Of a DNA stretch of 64,000 bases, positions 1-10,120 are shown piece after piece. Location: NCBI RefSeq assembly GCF_963662255.1, contig NC_085047.1, positions 21,767,258 through 21,831,257 on the forward strand, in the 5' to 3' direction. This stretch comes from Cinclus cinclus. Its lineage: Eukaryota; Chordata; Aves; Passeriformes; Cinclidae. The position numbers were made by a program, and so were the translations under genes. Below the pieces are notes generated by a model. That model had not been told where the DNA came from and searched no databases. It saw only the letters and a program-made list of their open reading frames with translations. Each line of letters starts with the position of its first letter. The first letter of the stretch is position 1.

Positions 1-13
1 TGCTGAGAGCCCC

Positions 14-112
14 ATTCAGCCTGGCTTTGAACACCTCCAGGGATGGGATAGCCACGGTTTCTCTGGACAACCTGTTCCACTGTCTGACTACTAATGAAGA
101 CAGCACTGAATA
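14..112 (+). mobile_element. CR1 LINE fragment
   Basis: Reads like the part of avian CR1 with TTGAACACCTCCAGGGATGG followed by CTGGACAACCTGTTCCA. Only about 100 bases are recognisable, and the element is probably cut by the window edge. Confidence 0.75.
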
Positions 113-573
113 TCCAGAGACTCATCTCTCTGTGTTAACCACACACTGCTCCTTGAACTTGGAAATGGGAAAAAACAAACAAACAAACAAACAAAAAAAA
201 AAGAGAGAGAAACAAAAACAAACCAGGAAAACACCCGGAATTAATACCCATCTGGGAAAGAATAAAAAGACCAAAAAACCCTACCCTGACTTACCTGCAG
301 GGCCACGGGGGCTGGCAAGAGGGAGAAGGATCAGAATCCTCAGTGGAGCTGGAGGGAGGCAGCAGGTTGCAGTCTCTTCTAGGGAGGGCCAAACACCCCA
401 CAAGGAGTGGATGCTGCGCCCCAGAGGCCAGCCAGTCCCCAAAGAGCTGTGTGACCACTAGACTCCCCACAGAGCATACACAGAGCTCACTGCAAGGGTG
501 AGCAGCTGTCAGCAGCCATTCAGGGTGATAAAGTTCACTTAGCATCACAAGATATTTCCCAGCACTGCATTTT
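113..573. other. Gene-free left flank of the provirus
   Basis: Contains a CAAA-type simple repeat with A-rich and GA tracts at about 167-225. Nothing else is recognised. The small frames here are not supported by any family resemblance. Confidence 0.5.
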
Positions 574-578
574 GGGGG
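574..578. repeat. Target-site duplication, left copy (GGGGG)
   Basis: Five G residues directly before the TG of the 5' LTR. The same five bases follow the CA of the 3' LTR. Because the site is a homopolymer, the exact duplication length is slightly ambiguous (six G follow the right end). Confidence 0.7.
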
Positions 579-1267
579 TGTTGAGGGTTAGTTCTTTCTT
601 TTTTTTTCCCTCTGTGGAATTTTCCCCATTGTCATGCTAAGATACCTGTTGACTGGGCCCTGGTGACAAGGGGGAGGGGACAGGAGGGAAGAAGCAAGCC
701 CCGCGAGATTCAAACAGCCAGAAGAGGAAGTGGAAGGCTGGGTCTCGCCCATTTCCCCCCGCGGAGTTCGGACGAGAAGGATGATCGCCGCCGGTGTCCC
801 ATCCCAGCGTCGGGAAACCACCATTGGACCCTGCCTGGCTGTCTTCTCGCTGTGAACTACCACCATCCAGCACTCTGCTGAGCATTGGGACCGACACCGT
901 GAGCGGAGAGCTCTCTCTCCATCTCTCTCCCCCTGGGACAGCGCTGCCACCACCCCCAGCCCTCCTGCGGCTCTGCGGGACCTGCCCGCCCCCAGCACTG
1001 GGAACTGCAGCTCAGGGAAAAGGTGCCTGCAGCCAAAAAACATTGGGACTGAGTTACTGTTCTGTTTGTGGGTAATTTCATAGCTCTTGTTGTTCTTGTT
1101 TGTCTTGTTAAATATACTAGTAAAGAACTGTTATTCCTACCCCCATATCTTTGCCTGAGAGCTCTCTTAATTCCAAAATTATAATAATCGGAAGAATCAC
1201 ATTTTCTTTCAGTCCAAGGGGAAGCTTCTGCTTTCCTTGGCAAACACCTGTCCTTCAAACCAGGACA
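579..1267 (+). repeat. 5' LTR of the ERV-L-like provirus
   Basis: 689 bases, starting TGTTGAGGGTTAG and ending CCAGGACA, repeated at 6661-7363. The middle (about 720-1000) is GC- and CT-rich with CpG sites. The last 200 bases are AT-richer and carry a variant AGTAAA (1119-1124) that could act as a poly(A) signal; no canonical AATAAA was found. Relative to the 3' copy it lacks about 14 bases net, mainly near 745-800. Confidence 0.92.
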
Positions 1268-1272
1268 GATTT

Positions 1273-1290
1273 TGGCCACCCAACGTGGGG
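1273..1290 (+). other. Primer-binding site, lysine-tRNA-like
   Basis: TGGCCACCCAACGTGGGG starts five bases after the 5' LTR. Its 3' part matches the lysine-type primer-binding site of retroviruses, but the region after TGGC differs (CAC in place of GC). The initial TGG, complementary to a tRNA CCA end, is present. Primer identity is inferred from the motif only. Confidence 0.65.
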
Positions 1291-1367
1291 CCCGAGGGTA
1301 TTGAGAGAAAAGGGTGAAAAAGGAATAACAGTTCTTGAGTTACCTCAGTTTTGTGTTAGGTGGCATC

Positions 1368-3371
1368 ATGTTGTCCAGCTTACTGTGGTTTGGGCTCCAT
1401 GTGGCCACAGCTTTATCTCTCCCATTTGCAATCCCTTACTTGAACATGGGTCCTATAACTCAGGCTGCTGTAACTATTATCCAGTTCCTTTTGTGGGCTG
1501 ATAACGGGAGAAATTCATGGATTTTGAACTTCCTCTGGAAGGTGGGCACATGGATTCGGAGCTATCACACTCTAACTGTATGTTTTTGGGGCTACTTTAA
1601 TAATGGTACATACTGTGAGGATATGACACCAGGGAAAATTTTGTCCCAACCCCTTACACAGTTTTTTGGGTCTGCTCCACCAGCTTTTGAGGGGTTCAAA
1701 TCTCTTCTAAGTAGTAATGATATCATACAGTGGCTGACATTGCTAATAGGCCTTGTAAACCTGTTCTATTTAACATTCCGAGATGAGGGGAGATTGACTT
1801 GGATGACAACCCTGATACGTCCCCCAAGGAATAGGGATCCTGCCCCAGAGCCTGGCCCTGCCCCAGAGCCTGGCTCTGCCCCAGAGACTAAGGACTCTGC
1901 CCCAGAGCCTGACCCTGCCCCTGCCCCAGAGACTAAGGATTCTCCCCCAGAGACTAAGGATTCTGTCCCAGAGCCTGACTCTGCCCCTGCCCCAGAGACT
2001 AAGGATTCTGCCCTAGAGACTAAGGATTCTGCCCCAGAGGTTAAGGATGTTGCCCCTGAGCCTGATTCTGCCCCAGAGCTCACCTCAGAAAGGAACCATC
2101 CAGAGTGGGTGGGGTTTCTAGTGAAGGAGATTGGCCAAATGCTGAAGGAGTACCTTTCCCCAGCTCTTGAGAAACTCTCCCTCTGCCTTAAAGAGGGAGA
2201 ACCTGATGGTGCAGCAGTGGAACCCACAAATGTTACATCTCTCCAGGCTCCAGCTGAACTGCAAGGGCACTCACAACCAGCAGCAGTTGCCCCCGTGGAA
2301 ACTAGAAAGTCTAAGGTGAAAACAAAGCACCTAGATAATAAGGATCAGAAAGCAGGGCCCTCACAACCAGCAGGGGAGCCAGAGGTTGAGATCGTCACAG
2401 AGTCCCTGTCATACGAGAGTCTCCGTAATCTGCGTAAAGATGTTGTACGAAGGGGCCGTGAGGCTTTTACAACGTGGTTACTGCGGGTCTGGGACCTTAT
2501 GGGTACAGGTGTGCAGCTGGATGGCACTGAGGCAAGGAATTTGGGACCCCTGACCCAGGACTCAGGTGTGGATCACATATTCATAAGGGAACCAGGCCCC
2601 CTTTCCCTCTGGGAGCGGCTTTTAATGAGTGTAAGAGAGAGGTTTGTCCATAGAGAGAGAATGCAGGAGCACCACCATAGAATGCGCTGGAAAACCGCTG
2701 AGGAGGGGATCCAACAGCTGAGAGAAGTAGCAATACTGGAAGTACTCTTTGGGAGGGGTGGACAACATGACAATGACCCCGACAAGGTCAGGTGCACAGG
2801 GCAGATGTTGTGGAATCTGGCACACCTGGGGCCATCTCAATACACCACATTCATTGCAGCCATTAATGCTGACACCAACCACGAGACAGTGGGTTCTGTT
2901 GCCGATAAGCTCAGAAATTTTGAGAGTATAATGAATGGCCCAATGCAGGCTCAGGTCTCTGCCGTGATTAGGGAACTCAGAGAGGAGTTCAAGGAGGAGA
3001 TAAGAGGGGTGAGGGAGGAGATGAGGAAGGTCAATGCAGCACCAGTGCGAGTCACAGATCCCAGAGTTAGAGCCCAACGTCCCCCAGCTAAGGAGAGAGG
3101 ATACACCCCACGAGCTGACCTGTGGTTCTTTCTACGTGACCATGGGGAAGACATGAGGAGGTGGGATGGGAAACCCACTTCTGCCCTGGCAGCACAGGTG
3201 CGTCAACTCAAGGAGGGAAACACTAACCAAGGAAGCTCCACTAAAGTGAAGGTAGCCTCAACTTCCCATAACCAAGATGCAGGGTATTACAAAAGGGAGG
3301 ATGATTTGTCAGATCCCCTTGAGGGAACCTCCAACATGTATGCCCAGGAAGGAAATAATAACCAGTGCTAG
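1368..3371 (+). CDS. gag: gag-like ORF of the ERV-L provirus, ends in TAG
   Basis: 667 codons from the first ATG of the open frame (the frame is open from 1335, but only by a TTG). It encodes a Gag-like structural polyprotein. The N-terminus is hydrophobic (residues about 1-40), and a second hydrophobic stretch lies near residues 118-137 (nt 1721-1780). A Pro/Glu/Ala-rich degenerate repeat with PAPETKDS-like units follows (nt about 1838-2085). The C-terminal half resembles the ERV-L/Fv1 capsid type, with an LSLWERLL segment near 2600 and a charged tail with RDHGEDMRRWDGKP near 3150. No CCHC zinc knuckle is seen. The frame ends in TAG at 3369-3371 and pol continues in the same frame, so stop-codon readthrough is the likely route to Gag-Pol. 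Function of the hydrophobic N-terminus is unknown; alternatives are a signal-like segment or a membrane anchor for assembly. Confidence 0.8.
   Translation: MLSSLLWFGLHVATALSLPFAIPYLNMGPITQAAVTIIQFLLWADNGRNSWILNFLWKVGTWIRSYHTLTVCFWGYFNNGTYCEDMTPGKILSQPLTQFFGSAPPAFEGFKSLLSSNDIIQWLTLLIGLVNLFYLTFRDEGRLTWMTTLIRPPRNRDPAPEPGPAPEPGSAPETKDSAPEPDPAPAPETKDSPPETKDSVPEPDSAPAPETKDSALETKDSAPEVKDVAPEPDSAPELTSERNHPEWVGFLVKEIGQMLKEYLSPALEKLSLCLKEGEPDGAAVEPTNVTSLQAPAELQGHSQPAAVAPVETRKSKVKTKHLDNKDQKAGPSQPAGEPEVEIVTESLSYESLRNLRKDVVRRGREAFTTWLLRVWDLMGTGVQLDGTEARNLGPLTQDSGVDHIFIREPGPLSLWERLLMSVRERFVHRERMQEHHHRMRWKTAEEGIQQLREVAILEVLFGRGGQHDNDPDKVRCTGQMLWNLAHLGPSQYTTFIAAINADTNHETVGSVADKLRNFESIMNGPMQAQVSAVIRELREEFKEEIRGVREEMRKVNAAPVRVTDPRVRAQRPPAKERGYTPRADLWFFLRDHGEDMRRWDGKPTSALAAQVRQLKEGNTNQGSSTKVKVASTSHNQDAGYYKREDDLSDPLEGTSNMYAQEGNNNQC
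1838..2085 (+). repeat. Pro/Glu-rich coding repeat inside gag
   Basis: Degenerate in-frame repeats built from GCCCCAGAGCCTG and GAGACTAAGGATTCT blocks, encoding PAPEP and ETKDS units. All units stay in frame, which suggests expansion under coding constraint or very recent slippage. Copy number is likely to vary among insertions. Confidence 0.75.
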
Positions 3372-6300
3372 AGGGGCCCTGCCTCTAGCCAGGGAGAGGC
3401 ACGGGAAAACCGGGTCTTTTGGACGGTGTGGATCCGATGGCCTGGCACATCAGAGCCACAAAAACATAGGGCATTAGTTGACACTGGTTCACAGGTCACC
3501 CTAATACCATCAGAACATGTGGGGGAAGAGCCTGTTTCTATTGCTGGGGTGACAGGGGGATCACAGGAATTGACTTTGCTGGAGGCTGAGGTGAGCCTGA
3601 CTGGGAAAGAGTGGCAGAAGCATCCAATTGTGACTGGCCCAGAGGCACCGTGTATTCTAGGCATAGACTTCCTCAGGAATGGCTATTACAAAGACCCAAA
3701 GGGACTCAGGTGGGCTTTTGGAATAGCTGCTGTAGAGGCAGAAAACATTAAGCAATTGAACACCTTGCTTGGACTGTCAGAGAACCCATCTGTAGTGGGA
3801 CTCCTGAAGGTGAAGGAGCAGCAAGTGCCAATTGCCACCTCCACAGTGCACCACCGGCAGTACAGGACAAATCAAGATGCCGTGATCCCCATCCACAAGA
3901 TGATCCGTGAGCTGGAGGGCCAAGGGGTGGTCAGCAAAACCCACTCACCCTTCAACAGCCCCATCTGGCCTGTGCGCAAGTCTGATGGAGAATGGAGATT
4001 GACTGTGGATTATCGTGCATTGAATGAAGTGACTCCACCGCTGAGCGCTGCCGTGCCGGACATGCTGGAACTCCAGTACGAGCTGGAGTCCAAGGCAGCA
4101 AAGTGGTACGCCACCATTGACATTGCCAATGCATTTTTCTCCATTCCTCTGGCAGCAGAGTGCAGGCCTCAGTTTGCTTTCACCTGGAGGGGCGTGCAGT
4201 ACACCTGGAACCGACTGCCCCAGGGGTGGAAACACAGCCCCACCATCTGCCATGGACTGATCCAGGCTGCACTGGAAAAGGGTGAAGCTCCAGAACATCT
4301 GCAATACATTGATGACATCATTGTGTGGGGGAACACGGCAATGGAAGTATTTGAGAAAGGAGAAAAGATCATCCAGATTCTCCTGGGAGCCGGTTTTGCC
4401 ATCAAGAGGAGCAAAGTCAAAGGTCCTGCCCGAGAGATCCAGTTCCTGGGAGTAAAGTGGCAAGACGGGCGGCGCCAAATCCCCACTGAGGTCATCAAAA
4501 AGATCACCGCGATGTCTCCACCAACCAACAAGAAGGAAACACAAGCTTTCCTAGGTGCCATAGGCTTTTGGAGAATGCACATTCCTGAGTACAGCCAGAT
4601 CGTGAGCCCTCTCTACCTGGTCACCCGGAAGAAGAATGAATTCCACTGGGGCCCTGAGCAGCAGCAAGCCTTTGCCCAGATCAAGCAGGAGATCGCTCAT
4701 GCTGTAGCCCTCGGCCCAGTCAGGACGGGACCAGAGGTGAAGAATGTGCTCTACTCTGCAGCCGGGAACAAGGGCTTGTCCTGGAGCCTTTGGCAGAAGG
4801 TACCTGGTGAGACCCGAGGCCGACCTCTGGGATTCTGGAGTCGAAGTTACAGAGGGTCTGAAGCCAACTACACCCCAACAGAGAAGGAGATCTTGGCTGC
4901 TTATGAAGGAGTTCAAGCTGCCTCAGAAGTGATTGGCACAGAAGCACAGCTCCTCCTGGCACCCCGACTACCAGTGCTGGGGTGGATGTTTAAAGGGAAG
5001 GTCCCCTCTACCCACCACGCCACCGATGCCACATGGAGCAAGTGGATTGCCCTCATCACACAGCGCGCCCGTATCGGAAACCCAAATCGCCCTGGGATTT
5101 TGGAAATAATTACAAACTGGCCAGAAGGTGAAAATTTTCGTCTTGCCAATGAAGAGGAGCAAGAACAAGTGACCTGGGCTGATGAAGCCCCGCCATACAA
5201 CCAACTGCCAACAGATGAAACTCGCTACGCTCTTTTCACTGACGGTTCCTGTCGTATTGTGGGGATGAACCGCAAGTGGAAAGCAGCCGTATGGAGCCCC
5301 ACACGACAGGTTGCACAAGCTACTGAAGGAGAAGGTGGATCAAGTCAACTTGCTGAACTCAAAGCCGTTCAGCTGGCCCTGGACATTGCTGAAAGAGAGA
5401 AGTGGCCAAAGCTTTACCTTTACACTGATTCATGGATGGTAGCCAATGCTCTGTGGGGCTGGCTGGAAAGATGGAAAAAAGCTAACTGGCAACGTAGGGG
5501 AAAACCAATCTGGGCTGCTGATGAGTGGAAAGACATTGCCAGTCGGGTAGAGAAGCTACCCGTAAAGGTCCGTCATGTAGATGCCCATGTCCCCAAGAGT
5601 CGGGCTAATGAGGAGCACCAACACAATGAGCAAGTAGATCAGGCTGCAAGGATAGAGGTGTCACAGATAGACTTAGACTGGCAACACAAGGGAGAGTTGT
5701 TCCTGGCTCGATGGGCCCACGATGCCTCAGGTCACCAAGGCAGAGATACTACCTATAAGTGGGCACGAGACCGAGGGGTGGATCTCACCATGGACAGTAT
5801 TTCCCAGGTTATCCATGACTGTGAGACGTGTGCTGCCATCAAGCAAGCCAAGTGAGTGAAGCCCCTCTGGTATGGGGGGCGGTGGTCCAAATATAAGTAT
5901 GGGGAGGCCTGGCAGATTGACTACATCACACTGCCTCAGACACGCCAAGGCAAGCGCTACGTGCTGACCATGGTAGAAGCCACTAATGGATGGTTGGAGA
6001 CCTACCCTGTGCCTCATGCCACTGCCCGCAACACCATCCTGGGCCTGGAAAAACAAGTCCTTTGGAGACATGGTACCCCTGAGAGAATTGAGTCAGACAA
6101 TGGGACTCATTTCAAGAACAGCCTCATAAGCACCTGGGCCAGAGAACACGGCATCGAGTGGGTGTACCACATTCCTTATCACGCACCAGCGGCTGGGAAA
6201 GTGGAATGGTGCAATGGGCTGCTTAAAACCACCATGAAGGCACTGGGTGGGGGGACTTTCAAAAACTGGGAGATGAATCTACCAAAGGCCACATGGTTAG

Positions 6301-6554
6301 TGAACACCCGAGGTTCCACTAATCGAGCAGGCCCTGCCCAGTCTGAGCCCTTGAGAACACCAGATGGGGACAAGGTTCCAGTGGTGCATATGAGAGGTAT
6401 GCTAGGAAAAACTGTTTGGGTGAACCCTGCCTCCAGCAAAGACAATCCAATTTGGGGGGTGGTTTTTGCTCAAGGGCCAGGGTATACCTGGTGGATCATG
6501 CAAAGGGATGGAAAGACCAGATGCATACCCCAAGGAGACCTTGTTTTAGGGTGA
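3372..6554 (+). pseudogene. pol: pol of the ERV-L provirus (protease, RT, RNase H, integrase), broken by one TGA
   Basis: In the same frame as gag, directly after its TAG. The protease active site is LVDTGS near 3475. Reverse transcriptase spans about 3880-4560 and has YIDD at 4305-4316. RNase H has its acidic residues in FTDGS (near 5237), the AELKAVQL helix, YTDSW (near 5423) and a late HVDAH. Integrase begins with an HHCC zinc motif (about 5717-5840: HDASGH, then CETC). A TGA at 5853-5855 then stops the frame just before the catalytic core. The core is intact beyond it, with the D, D and E residues in QIDYI (near 5915), ESDNGTHF (near 6092) and KVEW (near 6200). The frame ends with TGA at 6552-6554. 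No ATG starts pol, in line with expression only as a fusion. The internal TGA leaves this copy unable to make a whole integrase by normal translation. Confidence 0.88.
5853..5855 (+). other. In-frame TGA between integrase zinc domain and catalytic core
   Basis: The only stop inside pol. The frame is open on both sides (3372-5852 and 5856-6551). It separates the HHCC domain from the DDE core and so disables the integrase of this copy. Confidence 0.85.
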
Positions 6555-6633
6555 ACTACCTACAATACTGTGCCTGTATCTGTAACTGTATGGATGTCTA
6601 TAATTTGAAGATTTTTAATTTGATTTGGCATGA

Positions 6634-6660
6634 TGGTAGGGGAAAATTCGGGGTGGATAA
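6634..6660 (+). other. Polypurine tract next to the 3' LTR
   Basis: A purine-rich stretch (GGTAGGGGAAAATT then GGGGTGGATAA) directly precedes the 3' LTR, the usual position for the plus-strand primer. It is interrupted by a few pyrimidines, so the exact primer limits are uncertain. Confidence 0.55.
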
Positions 6661-7363
6661 TGTTGAGGGTTAGTTCTTTCTTTTTTTTTCCCTCTGTGGA
6701 ATTTTCCCCATTGTCATGCTAAGATACCTGTTGACTGGGCCCTGGTGACAAGGGGGAGGGGACAGGAGGGAAGAGGGAAAGCCCGCGAGATTCAAACAGC
6801 CAGAAGAGGAAGCGGAAGGCTGGGCCTCGGCCCCATTTCCCCCGCGGAGTTCGGACGAGAAGGACGATCGCTGCCTCCTGCCTCTCTGTCCCATCCCAGC
6901 GTCGGGGAACCACCATTGGACCCTGCCCGGCTGTCTTCTCGCTGTGAACTACCACCATCCAGCACTCTACTGAGCAGCGGGACCGACACCGTGAGCGGAG
7001 GGCTCTCTCTCTCCATCTCTCTCTCCCCCTGGGACAGAGCTGCCATCACCCCCAGCCCTCCTGCGGCTCTGCGGGACCTGCCCGCCCCCAGCACTGGGAA
7101 CTGCAGCTCAGGGAAAAGGTGCCTGCAGCCAAAAAACACTGGGACTGAGTTACTGTTCTGTTTGTGGGTAATTTCATAGCTCTTGTTGTTCTTGTTTGTC
7201 TTGTTAAATATACTAGTAAAGAACTGTTATTCCTACCCCCATATCTTTGCCTGAGAGCTCTCTTAATTCCAAAATTATAATAATCGGAAGAATCACATTT
7301 TCTTTCAGTCCAAGGGGAAGCTTCTGCTTTCCTTGGCAAACACCTGTCCTTCAAACCAGGACA
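6661..7363 (+). repeat. 3' LTR of the ERV-L-like provirus
   Basis: 703 bases matching 579-1267 from TGTTGAGGGTTAG to CCAGGACA. Differences from the 5' copy are mostly transitions at CpG-rich places, plus short insertions near 6830-6890 and in the CTCTCT tracts near 7010. Right flank is GGGGG. Confidence 0.92.
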
Positions 7364-7368
7364 GGGGG
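7364..7368. repeat. Target-site duplication, right copy (GGGGG)
   Basis: Five G residues just after the 3' LTR CA, equal to 574-578. Confidence 0.7.
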
Positions 7369-10094
7369 GATGACCCTCCTCAGCCCTCCTACCAGCCTGG
7401 GCTGCAGTAGCAGGGACCCCTCTGCTGGGGAAAGGGGGAGAGAGCAAGGGAGGGAGTTCTCACTGCAGCAATGACATGGTGCCCCTCAGACTGTCCCTCA
7501 CATGGTCATGGCCCCAAGTTCTGAATACGCTGGCCTGGTAAAGCAAAGGATGACTGTCTACAAGGCCACACACCTCAGAGCGCAGTACCTCCCCTGTACT
7601 AAAGGGTTAATGTTAATGAAGAAAATACAGGCAGAAAACAGCCACAAAACCAGTTTGATAACTCTGAGAGTAACTCAAGTAGGGTCACCCTTTCACTCAA
7701 AGTCACACAGGACAGAAAAGCTGAACTTCTTTAAAGTGGGGTTCACGAATTCTCTGAAAACATCTGTCATAATAGGCCACATGGTATAGGAGGAGGCTGG
7801 ACTCCATGACCTCAGGGTTTCTGCTCATCCTACACCATACCATGAAAAAGAAAACCATGTTTTGACATTGGCTCTAGTGGGCTGGAAGGGCTCCCTTACA
7901 CTTACCAGAGATAATTCTCAATTACCTGTTTGGCAATGGTTCCTGCTATACCTGGAGAATTTCAACCAGTGACCTCACCCAGTTATCCCACCCTTGAAGG
8001 CAATATGCTGAATTTCTGATCTTCCACATTTCATTTTGACAAGTTCATAGCAGACTAAAATACAGATAACTGGGTACAGTACCAAAGCTTTCTGCTCTGC
8101 TTTTATTGTAAGACTATCATTCATCTTAAAAGCCAGTGCTATATTTTTCATTTACATGAGATGCTTTATGTGACTAATTACAAATCAGTATGATTAAGAC
8201 AAAGATTAGATCCCATTGTTGGCATGTCAAGCTGCCATGTTTTATAATAATAACTAAGGTCAATCAAAATTCATCCATGCATTTATTAACGCACAGGTCA
8301 TTAAATGTAGGTTTTCAGATGTTCCCTTATGTGAGGAAGCTGCAGAGCATGATTATGAAAAATGAACAAAAACAACAGTAAAGCAGTGCAGGACTCCAAA
8401 GACAGACCTCGACATGTTGGCTGCTGTTTTGCATGCCACTAATGTATCAGACACTGTGTTCAGGGAACAGATCCATGTAGAATGAGTGTTTCACAGAGAA
8501 AAGCTGTGTAACACCTCCAGAGCAACGTTAAACAAGCACCTTAATAGCTTTTTATGTGGTGAAGGAAACAGTTGACACTGTCAAAAGCCACTGGGAGCAG
8601 GGTTCAGCACATCCAGTCTCCTGCCCTTTCCATAGCCAAAGTCCCTCTTTTCTTCCCAGTACCTGGCTACAATCACACCAATAGAGAAGAAAACACAACC
8701 TCTTCCACACAGAGCCCTTCCCTTTCCCCGGGGGCACTGCCAGAGCAGCCGGCTGTGCCACACATGCACCCAGCCATAGCAGGGGTTGAGTGTAACCCTG
8801 CCTTGCCCTGGCAAGCTCTCACAGCCACTGCTAGCCCAGGGGGACAGCAGTGGTGCTGCTCCTGAAACAGTAGCCTCTGGCAGCTCTTACTATTCCTTGC
8901 TCTTTGGACAGAAGAAGCCCAGCACCCAGTCTCTCACTGTAGCAGTAATCTCCAGAACTACACCTCATCCTACCAGCATCGTAGCAAATCCAGTGCAGGA
9001 TAGTGATCCAGTTGTAACACTCACCTCCAGCAGCCCCCAGCATCAAATGGAACCAAGAAACCCACAGCATCCCAGGCAGACAGCCACACGTAGTGTTTAT
9101 CCCTACCAAACCTCTCTGTGTGCTCTATCTCCAGTGTAGAAATTCCTCTCCTTCAGAGCAGCTGTGTGCCCCTTTCAGCTCTCTCAGCTGTATAGGATAC
9201 GGCAGGATGTGATGGGAGGAGCAAGGATTGCCACAGTTCACGTGGACTTGCTTCACTTGCAGGATAGTGCAGCCTTTCACCAGCACCAGATGAGAAACAC
9301 TTGAACCCACCTTAAGGGTAATGTTTCACCTACTGTTTATATTCCTAACATATGCAAACAGAGATTTTAATTCCCCACTGTCAAGAAACTCCACAGCTGA
9401 CTCCTGTATTCACCCAGATGAATGAAATTCAGAACAGACCTGATATGCCAGCAGTCCTTCAGCAATAAAGCTCTGAAGAAAGTCTCCCTCCCCTTTCCTC
9501 CCCAGAACATCCTTTTTCTCTTGCTGTTGGTGTTGTGCAGTGGGCTTGTTGGGCTACTACCCACACAAACCACTGTGCCCTCCAGTCAGGCCTATACTAT
9601 GAAGTATAAACCACGCCTTCTAGAAATACAGCACAGGAGTCTTCCAAGGCAGGGTGTGCTACGATGGGGAGCTTACACAATTTCTCCTTTAAGGCCTCAA
9701 TTTTGTAACTAGATCAATGTAAGTATAAAGGTTCTCCTGCATGGCAAACCTACACTTGCTTTCCCTTACTGTCACCTCCAGTTAGACCAGAGCATCCTGA
9801 CCAGGGCCACGCTGTATCGGTGTGTGATGATCTCCCTCACCAGACCAGTTCTGCACTGGAATTAGAGTGGTGCTTCTAGACTGCTCAGCACTTAAGAATC
9901 CCCAATACAAGACACTTACACAGAGTTATGCAAACCTGCACAAGCCAGGTTCTTGAAGCCTTTCTTCTTCTGCATGTTTTGTCCCAAGTTGTTTTTATCT
10001 TTGTTACAAAGATGCTCAGAACAACCTGCAGCAGCAGTGCTGTGGATTAGCAGGGTATCAAAATAGAAAAAAAAACACTGTCCACAGAGTATTA
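7369..10094. other. Intergenic DNA between provirus and SLC19A2 3' end
   Basis: No gene or RNA recognised on either strand. Short frames near 8572-8865 and 9422-9712 look random (Pro/Ser-rich, no known domain, no splice context). Confidence 0.5.
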
Positions 10095-10114
10095 TTATTT
10101 CACAAAAATAGCTG

Positions 10115-10120
10115 TTTAAT
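10115..10120 (-). terminator. Candidate poly(A) signal (ATTAAA) of SLC19A2
   Basis: First AATAAA/ATTAAA-type hexamer found downstream of the SLC19A2 stop on the minus strand (TTTAAT on the plus strand). It is followed on the minus strand by a U/GU-rich run at about 10070-10090. It would give a 3'UTR of about 2.3 kb. No transcript evidence is available. Confidence 0.35.

Larger units (their letters stand above)
579..7363 (+). mobile_element. Endogenous retrovirus, ERV-L-like (class III), nearly full length, no env
   Basis: A provirus with two closely similar LTRs (579-1267 and 6661-7363), both starting TG and ending CA, flanked by the same five bases GGGGG (574-578 and 7364-7368). Between them are a primer-binding site, a gag-like frame and a pol frame with protease, reverse transcriptase, RNase H and integrase. 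Only 106 bases separate the end of pol from the 3' LTR, so there is no room for env or a dUTPase. The 5-bp target duplication, the YIDD reverse transcriptase and the capsid-like Gag fit the ERV-L group; this placement is by motif reading only. Two in-frame stops (TAG at 3369, TGA at 5853) interrupt an otherwise open frame from gag to the end of pol. The LTRs differ by roughly 15-18 substitutions and several short indels by eye, so the insertion is fairly young but not new. Confidence 0.9.

Noticed and set aside
6555..6660. env or dUTPase between pol and the 3' LTR
   Set aside because: Only 106 bases remain, with no reading frame of use.
7775..7830. Possible CR1 tail (GGAGGCTGGACTCCATGACC)
   Set aside because: Too short and without the usual CCTTCCAACC block.
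8572..8865. 97-codon plus-strand frame in intergenic DNA
   Set aside because: Random composition, no known domain, no splice or conservation evidence; an overlapping minus frame is equally open.
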